A stretch of DNA of 64,000 bases from Notospermus geniculatus (GCA_002633025.1 NMRB01001845.1:65050-129049), one strand, 5' to 3'. Shown: positions 34,065 through 45,219, counted from the first letter of the stretch. A program made the numbers and translations. The notes: generated from the sequence alone by a model not told the origin.

Positions 34065-36802
34065 TGACAATGCTGTCACAAATGCATTATATCGACCAAA
34101 ATACCCAACCCATATCTTTTACGATTGCCGACCGGCGTGCATCACAAGGGATCTTCTGATGATAATATGCTTCCCGGATGTACACTGGCTCCGGCAGAAG
34201 AAGCCAACCTTTTGTAACATCGAACAAAATATGGGTGACACACTTGATAATTGGTTCGAATCTCAATGGAGCAATTAATAATAACATTGGAATGACCTAC
34301 CTCGAGTCGTAAATGAGTAACTCCGAACTTCAGCTGCGTGGGTCAGAATATGAGTCACTGATACACTCCGAATTAGGAAAATCGCCTATCGAATTTTAAG
34401 CCTTTTATGAGGTCAGCTTGGTGTTTACTGCATCACAGCAACAACAACAACAACAGAGCGAGGTTTGAGACATCTGGGCAACTTGTGTTGAAAATTCGTG
34501 AAATACGGTTACTGACGAAGTCTACAAATCGACAAGTGATCGGAACTGGTTTTGAGGCCAACTTTTTCTTCAAAAACGTCTCGACTTATCATCAAGTCCT
34601 ACCTTTTTTGAGAGATTCCCCACAAAAGATCCTTCTCTCTCTATCAGATGGTAAATTTCCAAGCGCCCGCTCTTTGTGTCATTCCGCTTACCCTTTCCAG
34701 CCAGCTGTTTTTTTACGTTTCAATGTAACATGCAGGCTATTTTCCGTGTACATGATATACACGATGCATTCGAATATTTAGTCATTCGACTGTGGACTTG
34801 AATGCATAACTCTCACTTTTTGTCGCATCTGCTTTCCTGCACACAATGACTGGGAAACCTGTAAATTTGATGCATTTTCACCTGAAACAGTTTTCTTTCT
34901 TTGCCTTCAAATCCGTCAATTTCATCCACACTTGGGCAAAACAAACAACAGAAAAAACGAGACATCTTGATGCTGTTTTGGTCAACTTGGAATGGAATGC
35001 ATCGAAAAAAGGCTTTTGTTCATTTTGCAAGTTTTTGTGATGAATTTCAAACCTGTTTCTGATACAACCCACTTGTACGAAGGCCATTAAAACCACCATA
35101 CATGAACCTTCGATTGCTGCTGAAAAAGTCTTTGAAAGTCTGTCAAAAAGGCAAAATAAATGTGAAGTTATTGTTATTACTGGTAACGATAATCAAAGAG
35201 TTTCATCTCTGGGTCACGTATGATAGCAACTCATTTTTAGAGGGAGCTTGAATCAAAACGAGTAGGCCTAACTGCTTTCTCAATTGGATATTTACTGCAC
35301 TTGACAGCGAAATTTTCTATAAATGGGTTCCAGGAAGCAAAATCGTGGCAAAGTGGGAGACAAGAGCTAGAAAATCCGGCAGGAGTGTGTCAGCTAATTG
35401 GGTTATTTCCTCGTTGGTGTGTCACTTAATTAAAAGAGGCATATCATTGGCTGCTCACACTAACACATCGGCAGCTAAACATTCCGAGACTGAGATCAAA
35501 ATCTCATGTTTGGAAATATTTCTTTATTTGGGTTTTGGATTGCAGTTTGTGTTTACGATATTAAATTCATTAAGGATTATCTTTGGGAATTCAAATCATT
35601 GATTTCATTTTCTCGGTGCTACATAGCCTATCTCTGGTAAGTCAAACATCATGTTGTCATTTTGTGAATAGATGATCATGTGTACGTACGTGTACATTGT
35701 ACATGTACATTGTATGAAAGGGTTTCAACATCCAATCGTATGGTAACCATGAAGTCTCAGAGTTTTGGATGTTCTGATTCTAAAAATTACCAACATAAAG
35801 AGTAGATTGTAGTGATTTTTATTCCTGTCTCGAAGTATCCTACTATTGAAATCTACTATTGAAATTTCGTTATTGCCTGTCTGAAACTCTACCAAAACAA
35901 GTCTTCAAGTTCTACGAAGGGGGGTTTGTTATTACCTTTATCGGAAGGGGATTTAAAGAAATAATCAGAATATTCATTATATGCCAGTAGTTGAATGGGT
36001 GTTTAATTCAATTCCCCTGCCAATTTGGTAATCAAATACATGAACCATATACATCAAGATTAGATACCTTCATTCATCAAAGCGAGGTACACGCAATGCC
36101 AATGAAATTATCAAAATCGCGACTTGGAAAAAATCTTTGTGAAAAGAAATAAAATGTGTGGGTTGAAGATTATCATGGATAGGATAGGAATGGTATTCCT
36201 CACGAACCATTAATATTTGGCCCATGATTTTCATTGTTAGAAAAATATGGTTCCTTTTCGCACAATGAAAATCGATATTTTTGGCAAGCATGACTGAGAG
36301 AATTCTCCTATTTGTCAGGGAGGTCAACGCCTGGCCTAGTTTGACAGAATAGGTCTTTTCTCGACACTAATGTGAACACTGCTTGGGTAACATTGGTATG
36401 GACTTCAAGTAATAGGCCTACATGGTCTAGACATGCTTATGATAAGTGATAAGTGATATGTGAGTGGAATCTTAATTGAACTCACTACCTTCAGAAGTGG
36501 CGGATGCGTTGTCTTCTCTATACCAATCAGACATCGCGTTGATTAACATTTTGGTCCAAAATAAGTCGCTCTACAGGTGTTACAGGAATCAACGTCCTAG
36601 GAATGCAAGTCCGCCAAACAACAGCCCGCTATTGTTAAAGGTTACCGGTATATTTGAATGGTCATGGTCTCCATAGCCATATATTCTAATCCCTCGCTGA
36701 ACGAAGACCGGACTTTGATTCCAGGGGACATTGATCCCTGTCACACCTATTGTGTAATGTTTTTCAGTGTGGCTTAAAGTTATATCACATTCTCTTTTCC
36801 AG
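34065..36802. other. Upstream region of the adhesion gene, no exon identified
   Basis: A 5'UTR exon and promoter should lie here or further upstream because exon 1 begins at a splice acceptor. I could not identify a TATA box or a convincing donor. A (CAA)n run lies at about 34437-34454 and a TGTACATTGTACATGTACA cluster at about 35692-35714. Confidence 0.4.
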
Positions 36803-36883
36803 ATCTCAACAAAACGATGGGATTATTGCACCACCTTTGTTTGTGCGCCATCATGGCGTGCGTTTTTGCACAGAATGGCGATA
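36803..36883 (+). other. Exon 1 of the adhesion gene: 5'UTR end and signal peptide
   Basis: A pyrimidine-rich acceptor (TCTCTTTTCCAG) ends at 36802. The exon then has 14 untranslated bases, the ATG at 36817, and 22 codons with a hydrophobic core before the donor GTAAGT at 36884. The charge pattern and the small residues near VFAQNG fit a cleaved secretory signal. The upstream transcription start is not visible. Confidence 0.8.
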
Positions 36884-39800
36884 GTAAGTACATGTATCCT
36901 ACATGTAATATTCTCTGCCTATCTGGGTAGCTTTTTGGCATTGTTGCGGCGTTCTTCCCATGAATCGCTTTTTACTTTCTGTTAGTGAAACTTCATTCTG
37001 TTCAGTGTTTGATCACCCAAATGCATGCAATCATAAAGGAATCAAGGTTCAACTTACAAATTTAGCATTATAAATGTGGACAGCATTCTTTTAAACCTCA
37101 ACAGTGCACTCGACTGCCATCTGCTGTTCGTCGAAAGAATCACCAGCATATCACGCCACCCTTCACGGGTAATATGCTAATTTTGATAAATTTCAGAACG
37201 TCATCCGCCGCATATAACTAAGTATGAAACCAAGACGCATTTTGAGCTGACCCCGGACTCCGAGAGAACATTTGTTTGTGAGGCTGAAGGAATTCCTAAA
37301 CCCACGTAAGTAAATACATGTATAGGCCCTATCTGGGTTTGACTCCAGGCACGTCATATTTTTTCGTTAGGCCGCCGGTGTAACGTCGATCAGTGTTCCC
37401 CAGGCCGCGTCTATTGTTGGGGAACACTGAGTTACAGAAACACTCACAGATGTTACAACGCACCTTTTATAAATTGATGGGCGCCAAAATGTCATCTTGA
37501 TCAACACGACAAAGTGATTTGTCAAAAAAACATTGTGATTTTTAAGAAAATTGTAGCAAATGGCATTTTTTGGAGCCAGTTTAGAAAAAAACGTAGCAAT
37601 TGCTGCAAACGCTAATGTATAGCTGGAGCTCTGTATATGCATTATTATTTCACACTTTCTGCGTATATGCCATAGGGGGAGACGGGCCTTCATAGATGCG
37701 TATGCCATGCGTACGGGGGGAGGGGGTTAAAAATTTCCAAAATTTTGCGGATGTATTACTTGAATGACCCCTTATTCCAGCATTACCCATGGCTATTAAC
37801 TTCTTTAATCGAACGTGGATCGTGCTAATTTTTTTCAGGTCTAAATGGGTTCAAACTGAGTCATTTTACAAGGGTACGCTGCTTCCGGATAAACTTAGTG
37901 AGAAGGGCATCCTCCTTCCCCAGCAGTTCAGTCAAAGAATGGCGGGAGAGTACCAGTGTCAGGCCAGTAACCGGTTCGGAACTGTTGTCACAAACCATAT
38001 TACGTTACGCCTAGCTCGTAAGTCATTCAACTTTTACACACATTTCTGCTGTACTTCAGGGTGTTTGTTAATCGTAAAGCCCCTCCCCCGTAGGCCAAAT
38101 GAATACTGCGCCTTTCTGTCGAGCGAAAAGTTATTCGAGACCGTTTGCTCAGCAGATAGATCTGCTGAGCAAACGGTCTCGAATGACTTTTTGCTCAGCA
38201 GATAGCTCCAGTTTGCGGCAGGCTTTAGGTTAAACAGCTCGTGTGATGTTTCGTACCCATTCTCAAAACTTCGCCCTTACATAATAAATTCCCATTTTTG
38301 TGATAAGAGGAATGGTAAGTCAATGCTAATTACTTTCAGGCAATGCCAAGTTTGATGAAGACCTAGTTTCCACCGAAACGGGTAAAGTCGGCGGTCCAGC
38401 AAAACTTAAGTGCAATATGAAAACCCCCAGCTTGCCGGCTCCCGCTTACAGCTGGAAGACACAGAAGCAAGCAATGAAGGACAGAGCAGCCAATCCGGAG
38501 GATCAGCTCATTTTCCCCGACTGGAGGAGAAGTGTAGCGCCCGACGGTAGGTAACGAGGGGCGTCCGGACTCGTTTGTAGTGGCTATAAGCCGTACTTAC
38601 ACTACAAACGAAGTCCGGACTTCTGTGTGTCATATCCACCATGTGTATTTCATTATATATCCTCTTGTACCACTTAAGGTGGTTTGAGCGAATAAAGTGA
38701 ATTGAATTGAATATTACATTGAGTGGCCCACGGATGTGACCTCCGAACGGAATTCACTGCGATCGCTGGGTTGCCCACTGATCGGATTTGTAGTGTAAGT
38801 GCTCTGATGGGGAAATGACTTGAAATGAGTCGGACCTGAAAACATCCGGACTTCTCTTTGTGGTGTTACTAAAGTATTGTCGTAACCAAGGCTATGATGT
38901 CACAACCCTTCATCCCCAGCCTTAGCAACGTGTAGTTCTATTAAATGCTCACCTGGCCCACGAAAATGGAAGGTAGATATTGTTCTTTCCAATTTCAGGA
39001 TCACTCTACTTCGCATCGCTGCTAAAGGAAGATATGCTGGTAAAAGCAGATGGGTCCCAGTGGTATTACATGTGTGTGGCTTCGAATTCTGTGTTTGGTG
39101 GATCCGCATGGGGTGGAGACACGAAGCTTAATGTACAAGATGTACCAGGTACCGTAAAGTCTTCATGGTGTTCCGAGAGGCAACGCCATTCAGCCTCAAC
39201 ACTGTTAAAAAAAAGTGTACAGCTAAATTTTCACCAAGAAGCCCTATTTGGATGGATTGTAAGCGCTATACAGAGCTTAGAAAACGGGGCTTTGTTGGTG
39301 AAAAATTTAGTTGTACATTTTTCGCACGCCTATCTATTTTTGGCGGAACCAATGGTTAGCTTAGCAAGCGTCTATTAAATCGGCCCTTTGTGGTGTCTCA
39401 GTATCTGGAAACCTTATAAATCTTGGATGAACAATTCCCTTCTCTTACAGGGCAACCAACCACAAAGCCACCGTCTTTACCAGACGGCATAGACGCTGTG
39501 CAAACGGTCAATGTTTTACTCGGCGAAAACCTCGAACTTTTCTGCTTCTTCAATGGATAGTAAGTCTGTAGCAATTTCCTCAGAATTTACTTTATAACTT
39601 TTATAACTTTTACTTTCTTCTTCAAAGGATATTTAAAGCGAATCGAAAGCAAAAAAATCTGATTTAGAAATAGAATTTGAAAGGGGACGAATTTTCAGGA
39701 AAAAATGTAAACAAAAGAAATTTTCGTGCATTTTGATTGGCTGGATTTTGTGTTTACAAACAACAGCCAAATGTAAACAAAATCCGCTATCAATTCGCTT

Positions 39801-42800
39801 TAAGTTCAAGTTAGTAGTATTTTCGCACTGCCTTCTGATCGAGGCCAAATTACAGGGCCTAGCCCTGAAGCATGCCGGAACGCTACAACCGGCGTTTACA
39901 TGAGCTTCGTGTTTCGCTCTCAATCGACTGCAGACAGTCAGTCTGTAGCAATTTCCTCAAAATACCGTTTAAATACAATGTATAGCATCTGTTTTTTTAA
40001 TGGGATAGTATGTTTCCTCATTTGAAACACTGTTTAAAGGTTCTGGATTGGTGAGATTATTCTGCCTTCTCTTCCAGCCCAGAAATTACCTACACGTGGC
40101 AGAAGGACGGGGGATTGCCCTCTAAAGAATTAAAATACTCTAATACAAGATTAACAGTTAAAGATGTCCAGAACAACGATCTCTACTCTGGCCAATACAA
40201 ATGCACGGGATCATTAGCCGTAACCAAGACGCAACCTACAACGTACCCCGCGCAGACGATAGTATTCAACGTTAATGTACAAGGTAAGCTTCGACCACTA
40301 TATTTGAATCATCGTGCGAAAAACGTTTCTGATAAATGAGCATGTGCCGTAAGGTGAAGGGATACCTAAGCACAAAATAGCCTACTGCATGCACAAAATT
40401 GAAAAATCGACATCTTTTCTATAGGCTAACCTAAAGTAAAATTACACCAAGTTTATCACTTCAGTGTAAACCCTGCTCCTAAATTCTGATATAAAATTAT
40501 GAATTTGGGTCCGCACTGATGCTAATTAACCTTTAATTACATGTAGACCCTAAAATTTCATTTTTGGGGCGAAATTCTGTATCCTGGCTACCGACTGCGC
40601 TGTTTCGGATTATACCATTACGTAAAGACAAACAGTCTTCAGGGCCCATTTCATAAGTTCTTAAGGTGAAGGGATACCTAAGCACAAAATAATGCGCGCA
40701 TAAAATTGAAAAATCGATTTCTTTTCTATAACCTAAAGTAATCTATTACACCACGTTTATTACTTAAGTACAAACCCTGCTCCGTATATTCTGATATCCG
40801 AGTAAAATCTTCACGTATTCCAGAAAATGTGAATCAGGGCATTTTTACACCTTAATGTATAACGGGTGACTGAAATGATTTTTTTGAGAAACTCTAGGCA
40901 CCTGGGGTAGCGAGCATAAAGGGGTCGTAACCCTACGTCTGGCCTAAGCCAGGCGTAGTGCTCGTTGTGGCCCTTGCACTACGCCTGGTTTAGGCCTGAC
41001 GTAGGGTTACGACCTCTTTATGCTCGCTACCCCTGAAGACTGCTTGTCTTTATGTAATGGTAATCCAGAACAACGCATTCGGTAGCGAAGATTCAGAATT
41101 TCGCCCCGAAGATTAAATTTTAGGGTGTAATTAAAAGTTAATAACGCCGGTAGCTTGTGAATACCTTTAGGGAAGTTGATAAATTGATACTTGTATTTTC
41201 AGTGCCACCGTTCTTTAAAAAAAGCGAAAAGGCAGTGAGGAATATTAACACCATAAATGGCGAATCTTTTGAAATGGAATGCGAGGCCGACGGCAACCCA
41301 AAACCGAAAATTGAATGGCGAGTGAATAATAAAAAGGTTGATCTGGCAAGTAAGTAACGGGGCCTGTGGCGGCGAATCCGAAGAAATGCCAGACTGGTCG
41401 CAGGCTCAATTCTCTTTCACTTATATTAGCTCTACAAGGATCTTGCTTGGAGGCTAACGCGCCAACCACGAGGCGGCGGGTTAAGCCCTGCTGCAAGACC
41501 GCTAAATGCAATGGGTGATATTTGCGACGGACAGCCACAGGTTCTTGTAGTTAGATACTAGGGGACCACCGGTCCTTACACACTTTACTGACATACATGT
41601 ATATTTTCTATACATTTTCAGTAAACTGTGTAAGGACCTGTGGTCCCCTAGGGCCGTATGAACCATAAAGCGGTTCTATCGTTAGAACCGTCTTAGGCGG
41701 GTTCCAAGTATGGTCAACCACTGCACTTGGAACTGGCCTAAGACGGTTCTAACGATAGAACCGCTTTATGAATATAACCCCTAGTTTCTGATTGGGCGCA
41801 CGAGAAAATCCCAAAGCGTTGAACACGGAATCTGGCTGCTTGCTGCAGAGTGTAGGAAGATGTTAGCCGATTTCTACACGATGCATTAGGCAGAATGATC
41901 TTAGCATGCTTACTGTGAATGACCGTTTCTTTCAGAACCGGGCAAGCGTGTAAAAGTCACTATAAACAAAAATGGTTTGAGTGGAACTTACAGCATGACG
42001 GACGTACAGAAGGGAAGTGCCACTGTCGCGACAGATTTACGTGTTATCAGTTGCTATGCCTGGAACGACGTCGGAGAACGATACGCGAATGGCTACCTTA
42101 ATGTCTTCAGTAAGTAGGCAATATCTATTTGGTTGAGGTCCCATAGTAGCATTAAGGAATCAACCATAAAGGTTTAACTGCGAACGATGAACTTACTGAG
42201 GGATACACTTCATGTGTTGCCACCAGATGTCTCTCACTGTCTGAATTTCGACTTTACGTAATTGGCACGAGCTTCAACTTTTTTTGTGGTGAAGGGGTAC
42301 ATGAACCTGTCAACTTAATGCCTTGAATTCCAATTCTGAGGACAACAGAGCTATATTCAGCACAATTAGTGTTCCATGTGCAAATGTACGTTAGCCTATT
42401 CAAATGTACAGGGATGATCCTGCGCTCTCATCGTTCGTGGGGTTCTCATTAATTCATCATATGATCAGCTTATCGGAATTCAACAAGATTTGCAGTTAAC
42501 ATGCAGCAGGGTCTTGCCTATGATTTGGAAGAGTCAGAATGCAAATCTGTTGAGGTTTAAAGGGATACTGTCCACATTTATAATTCTTAATATATGAGTT
42601 GAACCTTTACGCTTGACTCCTTTATGATAGTAGTCAGAGCGATGGTGCGATGGCAAGAAGATCGGATCTGCAACTGATCGGATCTCAAAATTGCTTGATG
42701 CCCAGAGAGGTGAAATTTTTTTCGCATTTTTGTTTACAGCCCCGATGGAATTTGTTCAAAAACCCAAAGACGTCAAAATAGTTACCCAAAAAGAGGTCAT

Positions 42801-44908
42801 TAAACTGAAGTGTGCTGTTAAAAGTGACCCAAGCAGGGCGCCCACCATCACCTGGTTCAGAAACGACATCAAGCTTATCGTTGATAACAATGACAAAGTT
42901 AAGAAACGTGCCGACAACACTTTGGAAATTTTCCCTGAGGCATACGAGAATGGTGTCAAGGATATAATAGGGACGTACAAATGCCAAGCTGATATAACGA
43001 ACCCCAATTTGTCAATAAATGCAACGGCCGAGGTAACTGCAGACCCCGACACCGAATATATTCCAATTAGTGAGTAAATCTTTTTATCAAATTCAAGTTT
43101 TTCATGATCTTGTTTGATATTTTGCATGACCTTTGTATGATTTTTAACTTAATATTCTGCATACACCTGTATGACATTTTGTATAACTTTCACTTGATAT
43201 TCTGCATACCGGTATGACACTTTGTATAACTTTCACTTGATATTCTGCATACCGGTATCACATTTTGTAGCTTTCACTTGTTATTCTGCATACCAGTATG
43301 ACATTTTGTATAACTTTCACTTGATATTCTGCATACCGGTATGACATTTTGTATAACTTTCACTTGATATTCTGCATACCGGTATCACATTTTGTAGCTT
43401 TCACTTGTTATTCTGCACACCAGTATGACATTTTGTATACCTTTCACTTGATATTCTGCATACCGGTATGACATTTTGTATAACTTTCACTTGATATTTT
43501 CCAGCGACTGCCGGAGGTGGCAATCTGTGGTGGATTGCGATCGTGGTTGCGATCATCCTCATTATCATAATTCTTCTACTCATCTTCTGCTGCATTAAAA
43601 GGAACAAAGGCGAATCATATCCAGGTATGTGGTATTTAAAGGGACACTGCATTCCTTCCCTATCCTGCGCTTAACAAGAGACCTCTATTGACAATGTTGT
43701 TAAACTACCGTTTACCAGCCTCGCCCATGTAGAGTAACTCTCGTTCCCAGGGTATCCACGTATGCCTTGCATTGTAATCGTACATTCTCCAACTATGGGG
43801 CAAAAGACAAAACGGCGGTATTGCAGAATGATCGCTGTCGACAAAACATGGCAATCGTGGCCCTTTAAAGGTGCTCTAGTTCGAATCCGTGTTACAAATG
43901 TGTGCGGGAAGAGAAGAGAAAGTGCCGAACGGCGATTTCTTTCACGAGTTCTGATTGGCTCGGAGGCGGGGGTCAAGTAGGGGTCAGATTCATTTATAAT
44001 TTATGAGTTAACGCAAAAGATGACATGATTGGGACAAGGCTAAAGACGCAGTCGATAGCCTTGTTTGAACAAGATGTGAACACTATGATGACAAAGTGTC
44101 CATACCCCTTGAGTTCACATTGTTCATGTTGAAATTTCAGTGGACGAAAATGAGCGGAAGACTGGCAACGACCCGGTGAAGGACTTGAGAACCGCCGAAC
44201 ATGGTGGATTCACGGATTATCAGAGAAGGTAGGTTGTAGGGCAATGGTGTCTAATTATCCTATTGGATCCGAGTGAGCCATGCCGAATAGGATATACACA
44301 TGGGGCCGTATGCTCGAACGAGGATTATCTTGAACTCAGGTTGAGCCACAACTTTTCCATTGTCACATCATGCCCTAGCAAACTTGGGCCGACCGCACAG
44401 GAAGTCCGATAGTGCTACCGACGCCCATCGGCAGTTAGTTAAAACGCATTTTCCCATTAACTAAACCGCCAAGAGGCACCGAAGGCACTATCGGACTTTC
44501 TGTGCGGTCAGTCCTGAAAAACTGAAAAGCTGCGACTCAACCTGAGTTCAAGGTAGGCTACTCTTCGTTGGTACACGGCCCTTGGTGTCTGGGCAGAGGC
44601 CAGTTTTGGAGCCTTGCAGAACCAACCAGTGATCAGTCGAGACCAAACTCTAAGAGAGAAAATTAAGTTATCTTTCTATTTTTAGTGAGAAAGACCCAAT
44701 TGGCGGCAGCAGGGCTTCCTTGGACGGCAGCATCAAACCCCTGGACAGTGACGATGATGCTGATTCAATGGCCGAGTATGGCGACATCGACACCGGGAAG
44801 TTCAATGAGGATGGCTCATTCATTGGACAATACCTTCCCCCGGATAAGAACAAGAACACACAGGCACCGCCGCCGTATTCCACAAGTGGTGGGGACTCTA
44901 TGGTGTGA
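36803..44908 (+). CDS. L1-family-like cell adhesion molecule: 5 Ig domains, TM helix, ankyrin-binding tail, no FNIII
   Basis: Thirteen exons join in one open frame of 702 residues: coding 36817-36883, 37197-37305, 37839-38017, 38340-38546, 38999-39148, 39451-39559, 40078-40283, 41203-41349, 41936-42109, 42740-43069, 43505-43624, 44141-44228, 44686-44908. All introns are GT-AG and phases match. The start ATG (36817) opens a signal peptide ([18 protein letters not shown]). Ig domains lie at about residues 26-118, 119-235, 250-342, 343-449 and 450-556, each with the Cys-Trp-Cys pattern. The first four are split over two exons, the fifth is a single exon. A transmembrane helix (568-588) is followed by a KRNKG stop-transfer and a tail with [10 protein letters not shown] and [10 protein letters not shown], the ankyrin-binding signature of L1CAM, neurofascin and neuroglian. 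Known family role: homophilic or heterophilic neural adhesion linked to spectrin through ankyrin. The fibronectin III repeats usual between Ig domains and membrane are absent, and only 435 bp of repeat separate the Ig5 and TM exons. Ig1-4 align by eye with L1 Ig1-4 and the last Ig resembles L1 Ig6. An acceptor directly upstream (ends 36802) implies a 5'UTR intron; its first exon was not found. Confidence 0.9.
38126..38191. repeat. Near-perfect palindrome in intron 3 of the adhesion gene
   Basis: 32-bp arms with one mismatch and a 2-base spacer (38158-38159), centred on GCTCAGCAGAT/ATCTGCTGAGC. It lies about 110 bp after the exon 3 donor. Confidence 0.85.
39211..39392. mobile_element. Foldback/MITE-like element A, copy 2, in intron 5 of the adhesion gene
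   Basis: It shares GTACAGCTAAATTTTCACC, GGGGCTTTGTTGGTGAAAAA and the terminal GGAACCAATGGTTAGCTTAG with the copy at 148-331, and extends into CGTCTATTAAATCGGCC, also seen inverted at 127-145. It lies between exons 5 and 6 and does not touch the splice sites. Confidence 0.7.
40351..41150. mobile_element. Nested repeats filling intron 7 of the adhesion gene
   Basis: A direct repeat of about 145 bp starting AAGGTGAAGGGATACCTAAG occurs at 40351 and 40665. A large foldback spans about 40540-41140: ATTTCATTTTTGGGGCGAAA at the left mirrors TTTCGCCCCGAAGATTAAAT at the right, and TTACGTAAAGACAAACAGTC mirrors GACTGCTTGTCTTTATGTAA. A tight hairpin (40903-41033, GGGGTAGCGAGCATAAAG) lies within it. Confidence 0.65.
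41558..41651. repeat. Hairpin in intron 8 (CTAGGGGACCAC)
   Basis: CTAGGGGACCACCGGTCCTT and AAGGACCTGTGGTCCCCTAG flank a short AT-rich loop containing TACATGTA. A 94-bp foldback immediately before a second one. Confidence 0.75.
41664..41770. repeat. Second hairpin in intron 8 (CATAAAGCGGTTCTATCGTT)
   Basis: CATAAAGCGGTTCTATCGTT and AACGATAGAACCGCTTTATG are perfect inverses, with inner arms CCGTCTTAGG/CCTAAGACGG. Only 12 bp separate it from the preceding hairpin. Confidence 0.8.
43136..43503 (+). repeat. 43-bp minisatellite in intron 10 of the adhesion gene
   Basis: About eight units of GATATTCTGCATACCGGTAT plus GACATTTTGTATAACTTTCACTT. Units 2-4 and 5-7 form the same triplet, including a 41-bp variant with GTAGC and a CCAGTA variant, so there is a higher-order period of about 127 bp. 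The final unit diverges to GATATTTTCCAG, which is the acceptor for the transmembrane exon. Confidence 0.9.
43505..44908 (+). other. Exons 11-13 of the adhesion gene: TM helix and ankyrin-binding cytoplasmic tail
   Basis: Exon 11 (43505-43624) encodes a glycine-rich linker, the transmembrane helix and the juxtamembrane KRNKG. Exon 12 (44141-44228) encodes an acidic and basic spacer. Exon 13 (44686-44908) holds the conserved block ending in FIGQY (residues 674-678). In the L1 family the FIGQY tyrosine regulates ankyrin binding when phosphorylated. Beyond it the last 24 residues include PPPY, a PPxY-type WW-domain ligand, and end in DSMV, which fits the class I PDZ pattern (S/T-x-hydrophobic C-terminus). 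I do not see the YRSL endocytic motif found in some vertebrate L1 tails. Motif matches are seen directly; binding is inferred. Confidence 0.85.
44302..44582. mobile_element. Foldback element C, copy 2, with nested hairpin (44392-44516), intron 12
   Basis: Outer ends GGGGCCGTATGCTCGAACGA and CGTTGGTACACGGCCC; arms AACTCAGGTTGAGCCACAAC and CTCAACCTGAGTT. After GCCCTAGCAAAC the element is interrupted by a second foldback with arms GACCGCACAGGAAGTCCGAT and ATCGGACTTTCTGTGCGGTC. It then resumes with the CTGAA...TTGAAAAG segment known from copy 1. Confidence 0.7.
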
Positions 44909-45112
44909 GTTGGGATACCTGCCCGCGAATTTTATACAGCTGTTTTCAAAACAAAAAAATGTGAAATTTTTCTATCAAAATTTTATACTTGCTTCGTTTG
45001 TGCATTATACGTAGAGTCTTGGTGTAAAGTAAGTCCATAGCCTATCGCGGAAGTGTAGCTCCGTTGCCGCGAAAAGATCTCGTTTCTAGAATTGTATGGT
45101 AACTCCCCACCC

Positions 45113-45219
45113 CATCCTGAGAATATCAGGCGTTCTTACTGCTCGCTACCTTCGTCACCGCAATTTGTCTGCGGTGACGAAGGTAGCGAGCAGTAAGAAC
45201 GCCCGATATTCTCAGGATG
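45113..45219. repeat. 50-bp stem hairpin 205 bp after the adhesion gene stop codon
   Basis: Left arm 45113-45162 and right arm 45170-45219 are complementary over 50 bp with a single mismatch and a 7-base loop. If transcribed in the 3'UTR it would form a long, nearly perfect RNA hairpin. It could equally be a minimal foldback transposon. Confidence 0.9.

Noticed and set aside
43136-43503. CRISPR-like array of regularly spaced repeats
   Set aside because: Units are directly adjacent without unique spacers and sit in a eukaryotic intron; it is a minisatellite.
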